A model generated the notes under the pieces. That model was not told the origin of the DNA, ran no database searches, and saw nothing but the letters and a program-made list of their open reading frames with translations. From positions 232,327 through 296,326 of the forward strand of contig NZ_BMHE01000001.1 in NCBI RefSeq assembly GCF_014640555.1: DNA of 64,000 bases, written 5' to 3'. Below, piece by piece: positions 24,790 through 36,400 of the stretch. Numbering within the stretch: the first letter of the stretch is position 1; the number at the start of each line of letters is the position of its first letter. Position numbers and translations under genes: made by a program. This DNA comes from Paenibacillus marchantiophytorum (GTDB lineage: Bacteria; Bacillota; Bacilli; Paenibacillales; NBRC-103111).

Positions 24790-27700
24790 CTATAATTCTT
24801 CTAAAACGATACGACTGCCGCGACCGGATGGTTCGGCAGGATGGACAATTAATTTGCGCGTCAGTCGAGCTCGCAGCTCGGGCACATGGGAGATAACGCC
24901 TACGGCCAAGCTGTCCGTATGCAGCTTCTCCAGCGCGCCAATCACCATATCGAGCAGATCTTGATCCAGCGTTCCGAAGCCTTCATCGAGGAAGAAGAAC
25001 TCCAGCGGGTATTCCCCTTTCAGCTGGATTTGCGCGGAGAGTGCGAGCGCCAGCGCCAGGGAGGTGAGGAATGTTTCCCCTCCGGACAATGTGCTGACTG
25101 GCCGTTTCACCCCGCCGTTGGCATCATCGCGGATGACAAAGCCGCCGCCCGAGTCGACTTCGATCGCATAGCGTCGACGCGTCAGTTCACCGAGCCGCTC
25201 CGATGCCGCGCGGCTGACTTGCATGAGCTGCTCTTCGGCCAGGTATTCGACGAAGGCATTGGCTTTGAGCACAGCTTGCAGCTTGCCAAGCCGTTCCAGC
25301 TGCCCCGCCTGCTCGAGCCGGCGCGATTCAAGCTCACGCCAGCGCGTGTGCCGCGCAGCGAGCTCGCTGGCGCCCTGCGCCGCTGTGGCCCGCGCCTCCA
25401 GCGCAGCCTCCGCAGCGGCCTTGGCGGCGCTTAGCTGCGCCTGTGTGAGCGCCCACTCGGCCGCGCTCAGCACGCGGCCCTGCAGCTTCGCTGCCAGCTG
25501 CGCCAGCTGGGCGCGCAGCGCCTGCTCGCGCTCGCGTTGCGATGCCGCGAGCTGCGCCCATTGGCGGCGCTGCTCAGGCGCCAGCGCCGCAGCCGCTGCG
25601 GCTTCGCGCGACGCGAAGCCGTTCTCTGCGAGCGCGCTATGCAGCGCGCGCTCGGTCTGGGCGAGCTGCCGCGCCGCGGCGGCAGCGGCTTCGGCGGCGG
25701 CGCTGTAGCGCTGCGCCGCCTGGAGCTGCTCGCGCTGCGCCTGCGCATGCGCGAGCTTGGTCTGCTGCGCGAGCTGCCGCAGCCGCGCAAGCGCGGAGGT
25801 CGCCTCCGCGATGAGCTGCGGCACAGCCGCGCCGGGCGCGCGCAAAGCGAGCTGCCGCGACTTGTCGGCGGCGAGCTGCGCCAAGCCCAGCAGCCGTTCA
25901 TGCAGCTGCAGCGCCGTTCGATCCTGCTCCAGCAGCTCGCGCTGGAGCCCTTCGATTGTGCTCGTCAACTGTTCAAGAAAAGGGACGCTCTTCTCGATCC
26001 GGCTGCGAAGTTCATCAGCAAGACGCTCACCCGCCAGCAGCAAGTCAAGCTGCTGCTCAACCTGTTCCCAAACCAGCTCAGCATAGGTCTCTTGCCATCT
26101 CTTCCGCTGATCATCCAAGGCAATTTGAAGAAGTTTTAGTTTCCCGTCCGCTTCCTGCCATAGATTTCCTGCCGCTTCCAATTGAGCGTTCACTTGCACC
26201 AACTGCTGGTCATAGCGAACCTGATCTTTATGCAGACGGGCATAGACGCTTTCCAATTCATCAAAAGCCGACTGCTGCTGTTGCGCAAAGGACGCCATTT
26301 CCTTCCATTGCAGCAAAAGTACCTCTAAGGTTATACCCGCTTGCGCGTCAGCCCAGCTTCCAACTGATGGTACTGTCGCTGCCGCAGCAACTTGCTCCCA
26401 AGAAAGAGATGCTTGCTCTTTCGTTGTTGAATGAGAAGAAGATGACATATCCAAGGCTTGCTGATGAACAGCGCCCCATTTGCGCAGCAGTTGATTATGT
26501 GTAAATACATGCTCCTTCGCTAGCTGGAACAGGCGTTCTCCTTGATGAATTTGGTCTTCTGCTGAATCCGGCTTGCTCGCCTCAGATGCGGCTGCTTGCC
26601 CTCCCTTTGCGTGGCTAAGAGGATGTTCAGTGGAACCACAAACAGGACAAAGTTCACCTTCTTGCAAATCATTCGCCAAAATGGCAGCCAAGGCATGACG
26701 TTCTTCCAATTTCATACGTCTTTTCTGCACGTCCAGCACATCTTGCAGATTCGGAATGAACTCCGAGAATTGTTTGTGTTGGTTCTGAATTTCTGCCCCA
26801 GTCTGCGCGGATTGCTTCAGCCATACGGCTAACTCGCTTTGCAATTTCTCTTGAAGGGCTAGCACTTGCTGCTTGCTTCGTTCCAAAACCGCCACTGCAT
26901 CAGCTTTATCCGCTTTACTTTTATGAGCTTCCGCCCCTTGCAGTTGAAGCTGTTCAAACGTCTTCTTCTCATGAACCGCACCCTGCAGAAGTTGCCTTGT
27001 TGTCGCACTCGTCTCTACCGTTTTCAGTTTTTCTTTGAGATCCGTTTGTTTCAAAATCGCTTTTTGCTTCGTTTCTTCCTGTTTCATAATTTCAGCCTGC
27101 AGCCTTGCTATATTCGATTGGGCCTCACCTTCTTGCTGCCGAGCCGATTGAATCTGCGTTTGCACCTGATTCAACTCCTGCTCGATAACAAGCGCTTGCT
27201 CCAATTGGTCAAGCCGCAGCATGAGCGGACCTTCTTCTCGCGCTAATTCCTGCTGGGCATGCTCGGATTTCTCTGCCGCAGTTTGATGCGTGATTTCTGC
27301 TGCCTGCTGATGGGTTGTCATTTGCTCCAACTGAATCCCGCTTATTCGAACGTCATCGAGAGCGAGACTGTGTTGGTCCAAATAAGGCTTAACGCGATCG
27401 GCTTGCTCAGCTTTTTGGAGCAGCTGCTCTTTCTCCCGAATCGCTAATTCCTGCTCTTGCTGTTTTTGGGCGTCTTGCTCCAGCTTCTCTTTCTCCTGCT
27501 GCCACCCAAACAGCTGTTTGTGCTGCTCGTAGTTCGCTTCCTGCTGGGCAAGATGCAATCGACTGCGAACGGCTTCTTCCTCCGCTTGCGCAAGTCTTTC
27601 ACTAGCTTCCTGCAAAGCTTGCTCCGAAGCATCCCCAAGGCCCATTTGCTCAGCAGCGAGCTGTTTCACGGAACTATCCGTTTCCTTCACTCTGGAGCTG

Positions 27701-28263
27701 ACTTTGGCGCTTAAATGATCGCCATATGGTTCCAAATGGAATAATCGCTGCAGCATTTGCCGCCGATCTTTCCCCGTCAACGTAAGGAATTCAGCGAATT
27801 TCCCCTGCGGAAGCACGACCGCTCTCGTAAAATCCTGCATCGACAGCCCCAATATCATCTGTACCTGCTGATTCACTTCTCCCGCTTTGTCGGCGAGCAC
27901 AATCGTTTCCTGCTCTTTGATATGTAAAAGGCGTGTTATCGTGCCGTTAATGGACATTTCCGTCCCACGCTTGAATTGCCGCTCTACATGGTATCGTTCT
28001 GTGCAGATCGCATTCGTAAGTTCAAATGTAAAGGAAACGAATAACGTTTGTTCCGCATGGTTCATGATGGCTTGCGTGCCACCGCTGGCTCTCTCAACCT
28101 TACCGTATAAGGCTAGTGTGATCGCATCCAAAATCGATGATTTCCCGCTGCCCGTCGGCCCGAATATGCCAAAAACGCCTGCGTCCACTAACTGCCCAAA
28201 CTGAATCGTCTGCATTTCGCGATAACTTTGAAGCCCTGACATCTGCAACTGAATTGGACGCAA
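24790..28263 (-). CDS. sbcC: Nuclease SbcCD subunit C (SMC-like ATPase)
   Basis: 1157 residues. The N-terminal Walker A GPTGSGKSS is followed by a long coiled coil, the zinc-hook CPVC around residue 545, and a second coiled coil that is unusually Ala- and Gln-rich (DNA 25300-25900 is very GC-rich). The C-terminal ABC signature STLSGGETFLTSLALAL and Walker B FFLDEGFGTLD complete the head. With SbcD it forms the Mre11/Rad50-type nuclease that opens hairpins and protein-blocked DNA ends. The start ATG 28263 has AAAGGAG upstream. Last gene of the addB-addA-sbcD-sbcC repair operon. Confidence 0.95.
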   Translation of the reverse strand: MRPIQLQMSGLQSYREMQTIQFGQLVDAGVFGIFGPTGSGKSSILDAITLALYGKVERASGGTQAIMNHAEQTLFVSFTFELTNAICTERYHVERQFKRGTEMSINGTITRLLHIKEQETIVLADKAGEVNQQVQMILGLSMQDFTRAVVLPQGKFAEFLTLTGKDRRQMLQRLFHLEPYGDHLSAKVSSRVKETDSSVKQLAAEQMGLGDASEQALQEASERLAQAEEEAVRSRLHLAQQEANYEQHKQLFGWQQEKEKLEQDAQKQQEQELAIREKEQLLQKAEQADRVKPYLDQHSLALDDVRISGIQLEQMTTHQQAAEITHQTAAEKSEHAQQELAREEGPLMLRLDQLEQALVIEQELNQVQTQIQSARQQEGEAQSNIARLQAEIMKQEETKQKAILKQTDLKEKLKTVETSATTRQLLQGAVHEKKTFEQLQLQGAEAHKSKADKADAVAVLERSKQQVLALQEKLQSELAVWLKQSAQTGAEIQNQHKQFSEFIPNLQDVLDVQKRRMKLEERHALAAILANDLQEGELCPVCGSTEHPLSHAKGGQAAASEASKPDSAEDQIHQGERLFQLAKEHVFTHNQLLRKWGAVHQQALDMSSSSHSTTKEQASLSWEQVAAAATVPSVGSWADAQAGITLEVLLLQWKEMASFAQQQQSAFDELESVYARLHKDQVRYDQQLVQVNAQLEAAGNLWQEADGKLKLLQIALDDQRKRWQETYAELVWEQVEQQLDLLLAGERLADELRSRIEKSVPFLEQLTSTIEGLQRELLEQDRTALQLHERLLGLAQLAADKSRQLALRAPGAAVPQLIAEATSALARLRQLAQQTKLAHAQAQREQLQAAQRYSAAAEAAAAAARQLAQTERALHSALAENGFASREAAAAAALAPEQRRQWAQLAASQREREQALRAQLAQLAAKLQGRVLSAAEWALTQAQLSAAKAAAEAALEARATAAQGASELAARHTRWRELESRRLEQAGQLERLGKLQAVLKANAFVEYLAEEQLMQVSRAASERLGELTRRRYAIEVDSGGGFVIRDDANGGVKRPVSTLSGGETFLTSLALALALSAQIQLKGEYPLEFFFLDEGFGTLDQDLLDMVIGALEKLHTDSLAVGVISHVPELRARLTRKLIVHPAEPSGRGSRIVLEEL

Positions 28264-28294
28264 ATCGAAGATCTCCTTTCATCCTTTTAGTTTC

Positions 28295-29473
28295 CTAATC
28301 CCCGAATGAATCAGTCAGATCTTTCTCCTGTACTAATTCCAAAAACAACCGCACTAATTCTGGTTCAGGCTGCGCACCACCGGTTTGACGCGCGTAGAAC
28401 CGGGTAAAATGCTCCTCCATCGATAAATCGGCTTTGGCTACAGCTGCCCGAGCCGCTTCCATCTCTGGATATATCGGACGAATATGAATAAAGCCCTCAT
28501 AGGCTTTGCGCAGCGCTTGAATCTGCTCAATAGACATCGCTGAAGTCATCGTAATTTCCAGATCGATCCAAGCTGAAGCATCTCGTCCTTCTTCCAGCCA
28601 TTGATGCACCTGACCGATGCCATCTTTGGCTTTCCAGCTCACCAGCGGCCGGCCGGAAGTCAGATAAATTTCCTTCGGCTCAGCAGCTTGTCCGGGAGCC
28701 AGATCCAGGATCGTAACGGACTTCGCTTGTCCAGCTTCCGAGAAGCTGTAGGCCAGCGGTGATCCGCAATAGCGGATGGGGGAAGCCGCTTTGACATTCT
28801 GCGGTCTATGCAAATGCCCCAGGGCCACGTACTGAGCGCCTGCCGTCAGCGCATTCGTATCCACCGTGTAAGCTCCGCCTACTTGAATCGGCCGCTCAGA
28901 TTCCGTCTCATGACCGCCAAGTACATACAAATGGCTCATAATCAAATTCACCGTATCCGCTTCGAAAAATTGGGCCTGCTTGCGAATCAGCGCTCCAACC
29001 CGCTCCGAATACTTGCTGCGCAGCACTTCCTCATCGGCGATATCGGACAACAGCTCCTTTAGTCGAGATTCCGAAGGATAAGGCAGCGCGATTAAGCGCG
29101 CCATTTCGCCTGTCTTGGCTATGCCAATCGACTGAATTTCAGGTACGGGCAGTCCAATAATCGTTATCCCTTGTTTGGCGGCAAGTGGACCTGCGGCGGC
29201 AAGCCGATCCGGGTGATCATGATTTCCCGATATAATCGCTACATGCCTCTTCCCGCCTTCCGCCAAGCGGGCGATGCCTTCATAAAAGAGCTGCTCAGCA
29301 GCCGCAGGAGGATTCACACTATCGTAGATATCCCCTGCAATTAAAACCAGATCAATCGCCTCATCCTGAACAATACGCACAAGCTCGTCCACAAAGGCCG
29401 TCTGTTCCTCCAAACGGCTTCGCCCTTCAAGGGATCGCCCCAAATGCCAATCCCCCGTGTGTAAAATCCGCAT
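28295..29473 (-). CDS. sbcD: Nuclease SbcCD subunit D (Mre11-like)
   Basis: 392-residue metallophosphoesterase with the full motif series: GDWHLG, AGDIYDSVNPP, SGNHDHPDRL, MSHLYVLGG and LGHLHRPQ, which coordinate two Mn ions. It supplies the nuclease of the SbcCD complex in double-strand-break and hairpin processing. It lies 15 nt after addA and 31 nt before sbcC, in one transcript. Confidence 0.95.
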   Translation of the reverse strand: MRILHTGDWHLGRSLEGRSRLEEQTAFVDELVRIVQDEAIDLVLIAGDIYDSVNPPAAAEQLFYEGIARLAEGGKRHVAIISGNHDHPDRLAAAGPLAAKQGITIIGLPVPEIQSIGIAKTGEMARLIALPYPSESRLKELLSDIADEEVLRSKYSERVGALIRKQAQFFEADTVNLIMSHLYVLGGHETESERPIQVGGAYTVDTNALTAGAQYVALGHLHRPQNVKAASPIRYCGSPLAYSFSEAGQAKSVTILDLAPGQAAEPKEIYLTSGRPLVSWKAKDGIGQVHQWLEEGRDASAWIDLEITMTSAMSIEQIQALRKAYEGFIHIRPIYPEMEAARAAVAKADLSMEEHFTRFYARQTGGAQPEPELVRLFLELVQEKDLTDSFGD

Positions 29474-29488
29474 ACCTCAACCCCCGCT

Positions 29489-32400
29489 CTACATCTCCAG
29501 CAATTTGGCCCCGTCAAAGAAATACAGGAACTTGCCGCTTAACGGCCGCTTCCAGATATGTTCAACAGCCCGCGAATACAGCGATATTTGCTTCTCATAA
29601 CGCATTTGAAGCTCCGCATCACTGCTGCCCTTCACGGCATCCGTTTTATAATCAACAAGCACAAGCCCGAGTTCATCTTCAAATAAACAATCGATAACCC
29701 CTTGGATTAATACGGTCTCACCTGTCGTGGAACGATCAATGCCGGTATACACTTCCTCAGCAGGCAACCCATAGCTGAACGGCACCTCACGCTGCACATT
29801 CGCAGCCTGGACCATCCGTTTTCCAATCTCCGTCTGGAAAAATTGCAGCATAACAGGAATATCTACAACTTCACTCTGCTCCCAAGTTAACGTCATCTTG
29901 TCGAGCATCTCCGCTAAAGTAGCTCGAATACTAGCCTCTGTTGGCGCTTCCTGCAAAGACAGGTTCTGCATGACCGCATGAACAATCGTTCCTTTCTCGG
30001 CTGCGGTCAGCTTCTTTTCTTCCATAAACCTAGGTCTGCGCCACAAGGTAGAAGCCGTTTTCCTGGTTCCTACCACAGCGGCCTCCCCTTCCAATGATGC
30101 CACATCGCCGCCAAAAGGAAGCTCCATTTCATCGGCAATCCGATTCATCTCCGACAACCTTTTGATTTCGGAAACCGTTGTTTTGGCAAAGAGTTTGGGA
30201 GCATCCGGGTAGGCATAATCCCAGGAAAGCTTGTCGTCCAACCAACTTTTCCAAACTCCTGATGCAGCCACAGGCTGCAGCTGACGGATACTCTCTATCC
30301 AACTCGCGTCGGGAATGTAGCTCTCTTCTACCAGCGATTCAACGTCCTGCAAGTCCTCAGGAACAATAACCGTAAGTTTCCACCTGGAAGAATCAGCTAG
30401 AAGCCGCACACCGGAGGAGGCCTCGCTAATCCCTAGCCGCTCTCTCCATAGCGTGCTGTCCGGGTGACGGAGCAGTGCTGGACCTACCCAGTCCAGATAG
30501 CTTTTGGCTTTGGCCAGTTCAAAGTCAGGCAAATACCATTCTGTTCTGGCAAGATGACGTCCCCAGCCACGCAGCAGTTTATCGAGCGATTTCACCGTTC
30601 CCAGCAAATAAAGCTTCTCTCTCGCTCTGGTTAGGGCGACATACAGAACTCGCATTTCTTCGGCCAAAAGTTCCAACTTCATGCGTCTCTTGATCGCCAG
30701 CGAAGGCAATGTCGGATAACTGACCCGCAGTGTGGTATCGACAAAGCGCGGCCCAAAACCAAGCTCTTTGTGCAGCAGAAACGCCTCATTTAAATCTCGC
30801 TGATTAAACATTTTGGCCATGCCAGCGACGAATACAACAGGGAATTCCAGCCCTTTACTTTTGTGAATAGACATAATCCGCACAACATCCTCTTGCTCGC
30901 CAAGCGCTCGCGCTGTTCCCAGATCGCCGCCGCTTTCTTTCATACGTTCAATAAACCGCAGGAATCGAAATAATCCGCGCAAGGAGGTGCTTTCATATTG
31001 CCGAGCCCGGTCATACAGCGCCCTCAAGTTCGCTTGCCTTTGCATGCCTCCCGGCAAACCGCCAGCAAAATCGTAGTAGCCCGTTTCTCGATAAATCAGC
31101 CAGATTAAATCGGCCAACGAGCCTTGTCTTGCCTCATTGCGCCATTTCTCCAGTAAGGTCAAGAAATAACTTAGCTTCTCGAATAAGGCTTCATTACCAG
31201 GCAGCCTTTCACCGCTAACCAGTTGTAGAACAGACTCATAAAATGGCAACGTTTTGTCTGAGACACGAATTCGCGCCAGATCTTCAGCCGTTAATTGAAC
31301 AACTGGCGATCGAAGTACCGCTGCTAATGGGACATCCTGATAAGGGTTGTCGATGACCTTCAATAACGAAAGCATCACTTCCACTTCCGTTGCTGAAAAA
31401 TAGCCCGTGCTTAGCTCCGCATACGCGGGTATCCCCTGCTTTTTGAGCTCCTCGATGAGAATCGGTGACCACATCTGTGTTGCCCGCAGCAGAATCACGA
31501 TGTCCCGGTACGTAGCAGGCCGATCTCCTCCGGTTCTTTTATCAAAAACCTGAAAAACTTCCTGTCCTCCCGCACCCAACAAACCTCTAATTTGCCGCGC
31601 GATGGTTCGGGCTTCCAGTTGGGCTGTTTCAAGCTCTTGCGCTTCCAGAACAGGGTCTGGAAGCATCGCTTCCCCCTGAGCTCCCAAGTCCGCATTCAGC
31701 TCATCATCCTCATCTGCCGAAGGGTACGATTCCGTCTTATCGGGTGCATCCGCTGCGCGGTCAATAAGCAGCATTTCGACCGAGCAATCCGAGGCAGATG
31801 GCGGGTATCCCGCTCCGTATACAAGTTCTGCCCGCTCGTCATAGGCGATTTCACCGACAGATTCATTCATAATTTGTTTGAACAGAAAATTCACCGCATC
31901 AACCACTTGCAGACGGCTCCGAAAGTTCCGTGCCAAATCGATGCGCCCACCCAGGGATGTGTTTAACGTAGGTTCAGCTTTATTGGAACGGTAAGCCTTG
32001 TATTTCTCCAGAAAAAGTCCTGGCTCAGCAAGGCGGAACCGATAAATACTTTGTTTCACATCGCCCACCATAAATCGGTTGCCTGGCTTCACCTGCGAAA
32101 TTAATTCAACAATCGCTTCCTGCACGCGATTCGTATCTTGATACTCATCCAAAAGTACTTCCACAAATTGCTGCCGATACGAGTTAGCCGCTTCAGAAGG
32201 AACAAGTTCTCCCGGTATTGAACCCGGAGCACTTAGAATTTGCAGACAATAATGCTCCAAATCGGCAAAATCAATTAAGCCTTTAGCTCGCTTGCCTACT
32301 TGGTATCGTTCTCCGAAATCAACCACCAAGTCTACCAGCGTATGCAGCAGCGGCGCCATCTCAGCAATCTCCTGATGAAATTGTTCCGGAGTTCGGCCGA

Positions 32401-33457
32401 ACAGTTCTTCCTGGATCGTATTGATTTGGTCCTTGGCTTTGTTGCGAAGTTCCTTGACTTCCTCTTGCATGCCTTTGTCGTAATCATCGCCTCGGCAAGC
32501 TTTGAGCTTCCCGAACTCAACGGTTTGAAAACCTCGATACAGAACATCCCATGGATAGGTGGTTGTTTCGAGTAAATTATTCACGAGCAATAAATCCTCA
32601 TGCAAGTTGTCCAAATACGGGGCCGGCCCGCCAGGCGATTCCGCAATGACGACCGCTTGACGCAGCAAGTCCGCAGCGCCTTCCAAATCGAGCGTCAGGT
32701 CGCGAATCAGACTCTGCTCCCAGCGTGAATAATCGACCGGCGCAGCGGCAGCCGCAACGTAAGGCAGTGCCTCTTCGAAGATGGAGGCATTTTCATCCAT
32801 TCCCTCCTGCATCTTCGGCGCAGGAGGACCAAACATCGAAGCCGTAGCCCTTAGCCAATGCTCCGGCCACGGATGACTGCGCGACACATCATACAGCTTC
32901 TGAATAAGCTGCATGATGGCGTCGTCGTTGCGCTCGCCGCTGAACGAATCGACCAGCCGCCAGAAGGCGCTGTTCTCTCCGCTTGCGGCGTAATATTCCT
33001 CGAGCATGTCGCCAAGCAAGTCTTGGCGCAACAGCTCAGCTTCCGTTTCATTCGCGATCCGGAAGCCGGGATCCAAACGAATGAGACTGAAGTAGCGCTG
33101 CACGACTTCCAAACAGAAGGAGTGCAGTGTCGTAATCGAAGCGCGCCCCATTAAGGCGAGCTGCTTGCGCAGGTGCTGCGAATGCGGCTGCTTCATCAAT
33201 TCTTTCTCCAGCGCCTCGCGAATCCGATGCTTCATCTCCGAAGCGGCCGCTTTGGTGAAGGTTGCGACAAGCAGCCGATCCACGTCCACAGGCTCCCATT
33301 CATCCGAAATTCGGCGGATAATCCGCTCCACGAGGACGGCTGTTTTACCGGAACCCGCAGCTGCGGCGACCAACATATTTTGACCCTTTAGTGTAATGGC
33401 GTCCCATTGATCGTCTGTCCATGTACTTCCGGGAGGCTTAGGCTGTTGTTTATTCAT
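29489..33457 (-). CDS. addA: ATP-dependent helicase/nuclease subunit A
   Basis: 1322 residues, a UvrD-type SF1 helicase with Walker A AAAGSGKTAVLVERI near residue 32, Walker B LLDEYQDTN near 430 and a motif VRIMSIHKSKGLEFPVV near 860. The C-terminal RecB-type nuclease domain has LVDYKTDAVKG. AddAB resects double-strand breaks to allow RecA loading, the Firmicute counterpart of RecBCD. The length is somewhat above the Bacillus protein (about 1230). It follows addB by 24 nt. Confidence 0.95.
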   Translation of the reverse strand: MNKQQPKPPGSTWTDDQWDAITLKGQNMLVAAAAGSGKTAVLVERIIRRISDEWEPVDVDRLLVATFTKAAASEMKHRIREALEKELMKQPHSQHLRKQLALMGRASITTLHSFCLEVVQRYFSLIRLDPGFRIANETEAELLRQDLLGDMLEEYYAASGENSAFWRLVDSFSGERNDDAIMQLIQKLYDVSRSHPWPEHWLRATASMFGPPAPKMQEGMDENASIFEEALPYVAAAAAPVDYSRWEQSLIRDLTLDLEGAADLLRQAVVIAESPGGPAPYLDNLHEDLLLVNNLLETTTYPWDVLYRGFQTVEFGKLKACRGDDYDKGMQEEVKELRNKAKDQINTIQEELFGRTPEQFHQEIAEMAPLLHTLVDLVVDFGERYQVGKRAKGLIDFADLEHYCLQILSAPGSIPGELVPSEAANSYRQQFVEVLLDEYQDTNRVQEAIVELISQVKPGNRFMVGDVKQSIYRFRLAEPGLFLEKYKAYRSNKAEPTLNTSLGGRIDLARNFRSRLQVVDAVNFLFKQIMNESVGEIAYDERAELVYGAGYPPSASDCSVEMLLIDRAADAPDKTESYPSADEDDELNADLGAQGEAMLPDPVLEAQELETAQLEARTIARQIRGLLGAGGQEVFQVFDKRTGGDRPATYRDIVILLRATQMWSPILIEELKKQGIPAYAELSTGYFSATEVEVMLSLLKVIDNPYQDVPLAAVLRSPVVQLTAEDLARIRVSDKTLPFYESVLQLVSGERLPGNEALFEKLSYFLTLLEKWRNEARQGSLADLIWLIYRETGYYDFAGGLPGGMQRQANLRALYDRARQYESTSLRGLFRFLRFIERMKESGGDLGTARALGEQEDVVRIMSIHKSKGLEFPVVFVAGMAKMFNQRDLNEAFLLHKELGFGPRFVDTTLRVSYPTLPSLAIKRRMKLELLAEEMRVLYVALTRAREKLYLLGTVKSLDKLLRGWGRHLARTEWYLPDFELAKAKSYLDWVGPALLRHPDSTLWRERLGISEASSGVRLLADSSRWKLTVIVPEDLQDVESLVEESYIPDASWIESIRQLQPVAASGVWKSWLDDKLSWDYAYPDAPKLFAKTTVSEIKRLSEMNRIADEMELPFGGDVASLEGEAAVVGTRKTASTLWRRPRFMEEKKLTAAEKGTIVHAVMQNLSLQEAPTEASIRATLAEMLDKMTLTWEQSEVVDIPVMLQFFQTEIGKRMVQAANVQREVPFSYGLPAEEVYTGIDRSTTGETVLIQGVIDCLFEDELGLVLVDYKTDAVKGSSDAELQMRYEKQISLYSRAVEHIWKRPLSGKFLYFFDGAKLLEM

Positions 33458-33481
33458 GAAGAGATCTCCTTTCCGGCTTGA

Positions 33482-36400
33482 TTAGGCCTTGACATTATGT
33501 GCCAGCTCGGACCAGAGCTGGTCTTTGGCCCGCGGTTTCAATACGTGAACTTCATTGCCCTCAAACAAGGGGTCGAACTGACAAATCGATTTATAAGAGC
33601 AGTGCAGACAAGCGGTCTTTTTGCCCAAACGGTAAGGATTGATGTCCACGTGACCATCTGTGATATCCGTGCCGATCTGCTTTACTTGTTTGCGCACATA
33701 TTTGCGGAGTGTGTCCCACTGTTCATCTGTAGCGACTGACGAAGTCGAATAGAAGCTGCCGTCTTTCTTCAAGGCAACCGGAATCAACTGCGAGTGGCCC
33801 GCGCTTTTCAGCAATTCATCATCCATCAAACCGGCAACTTCCGCGTCCGCGGTAATTAAGCCTTTCATTTTATACCGTTTGCGCAGTTCTTTTTCAATTT
33901 GATCCAGATCGAGCGCATTTTTTTGCTGCAGCATCGGATTATGTACATGGAAATACAGGACGCCTGCCGGCTTGGCCGCAATCCCCAGCCACTGCTCCGC
34001 ATGCGTAATAATAACGTCCAGATACGTCAGCATCTGTAGCGACAGTCCATAATACACTTCAGATAACTGCAAAGAAGTTGAACTCGATTTATAATCAATC
34101 ACCCGCAAAAGAACACCCTGCTCGCCTTCTGCGCGATCAACTCGGTCAATTCGTCCGATAATTTCCATCGTACAGCCATTTTCCAGTTCGAAGGTAAGTG
34201 GCGGCAATTCTTTGCCTGGTCCAAAATCAATTTCTAGACCTAACGGTTCAAACTGCCCATGCTTCGCATGTTCGCCAAGCACGACAGCCGCTCTGCCTAC
34301 AACCTGTTTCAATTTCCTAGCAATATAGGCATATCGGCTGGAACTGAGCAAGATTTCGCCTTGCAGCCTTGGCGCAAGCTCATCCACCACCTGAGCGGAA
34401 CGCTCCATGCACTGTTCAGCCGTCAACGAACCCCAATCGAGTTGATCCTGCTGAAGCTTTTGCACAAATTGATTCAATGCCGCGTGGAACAGCTGTCCAA
34501 TGTCTGGAGCATCAAGCCGATACACTCTTCTTTCTTGGAGCCTTAACCCATGGGATACAAAATGCGAGAATGGACAGGCCACATACTTCTCCATCCTGGA
34601 AACACTCGCCCGTAAATTTTGACCATACAGTAATTTGCTAGTTCGGGGACTAAGACCCTTTTCTTTATTCGTATATTGCAAAGCCTGAACGACGGATTGC
34701 AGTTTCATGTGCCAGATCGGCTTATTCGCGTACCAATTATACGTCTCCCACCAGAGGTCATCGATTCGCCCTCCCAGCATCCAGTGCTTCATGCGGACTG
34801 CCAGATAGGAAATCGTTTGATTCGGATGGGCAATGTAAGCAGCTTGCTCCTGCGCTGGCGTTTCATTGGATGGCTCCGCAAGCAAGAGCGGTGCTTCTGT
34901 CCCTGGGAAAAGCTGGCGAATCTGCTTGATAAGCTCCGAAGGCAGCAGCGATTTCCCCTCTTCATCGGCTAGCGGATAGCTCATCCACAACCTTTTGCCT
35001 GGCACCATTAAAGAGGTGTAGACAATAAACTGCTCATCAAGCAGCTTGCGGCGGCTGCCGTCTGCCATCGGTAATCCAGAGTCTGTCAGAACGGTTCTTT
35101 CCGCTTCCGTCAGAACACCTTTTTCTGCCATTTGAGCCGGAATTACCCCATCATTCACACCAAGTATGTAGGCGTATCGGATACCGCTGGAGCGCGTTCG
35201 GTCCATGCTTCCGATTAACAATTGATCCATCGAAGGCGGAACCAGTCCAAGCTTCATACTTTCCATCCCAGTCTCAATAAGACCGTTAAACAGTTCCAAA
35301 GACAGGTCATCCTCACCCATCGTCTCCACCAGTTGATCCAGCATGTCCATCACGCTGTCCCACATTTGGCCATGCTCGCGGGCTTTTTCCGGTTTGCCTG
35401 CATGGATAGCTTGCTGACTCCATGCCTCCAGCTTCTCCGGTGCTTGCACCATTACCAGCAAATCATACAACGCAGTGACTTGATCTCTAACCGATTTGGC
35501 CTGCTGCAAACGTTTGGCAAAAGCAAGCAGAGGTCTTACAATCCATGATTTGCTCGTATTCAGCGCATCCAGCTCTTCAGTTGGCTCCTGCAGTTGATCT
35601 TCCGCTTGCTCCAAGTTGGCTCGAAACTTAAATGTCCAAGGCTTGCCATCTGTCCAGCGATATCCTTGAATACCGAACGCCAGCACATAATTCTCGAGTT
35701 TATCCAGTTCTGTTCGCTGGTAGGCTGCCTCTCCCGGAATTAAAAGGTCGGTTTTGACACAGCGAAATACCGCATCGTAGTGCCAATTATGGAGCACAAC
35801 TTCCAGCGCTGAACGAATAAATTCAACCAACGGGTGATGCAGGACTGACCTCTTCTGGTCAAAAAAGTGAGGAATCTCATGGTCCGTCAGAATCGCTCTT
35901 AACAAGTCCTGATAGCCTTCCATATTGCGCACCATGACGGCAATCTCCCGCCAGCGAACACCTTGCTCGCGGACGAGCTGCAGCATGTCGCGGATTGCGC
36001 CTTCTACTTCTGCACGGCGATGCACCGCTTCTTTGATGACAAGTTGATCGCTTAACTTCTCCAGTGCTGCTGGTTGGTAACGATGGGCGGCCCCGCCAAT
36101 TCGGCGGTCGAAATGACGCTCCAAATAACCAAGTGCCGGGCTATCCTCATATCGCGGGGAATTCTCTGGGGCCAGATGATGTACCTCAGCCGCTTCTAGG
36201 CCTAATTGCCAAATGAGATTCTGCATGCGGACCATCGTTGTTGCCGTCGGATGAAAGAGATCCAGCTCATCCGGTGTATCACCAGCCTGCAATTCACGGT
36301 CCACACAAAGCGTCACGGTCACCTGCTTGCAATTGGCAAATAACGCACCAAGAACAGCAAACTCCTGGGGTGTGAAACCATGAAAGCCGTCAATCCAGAT

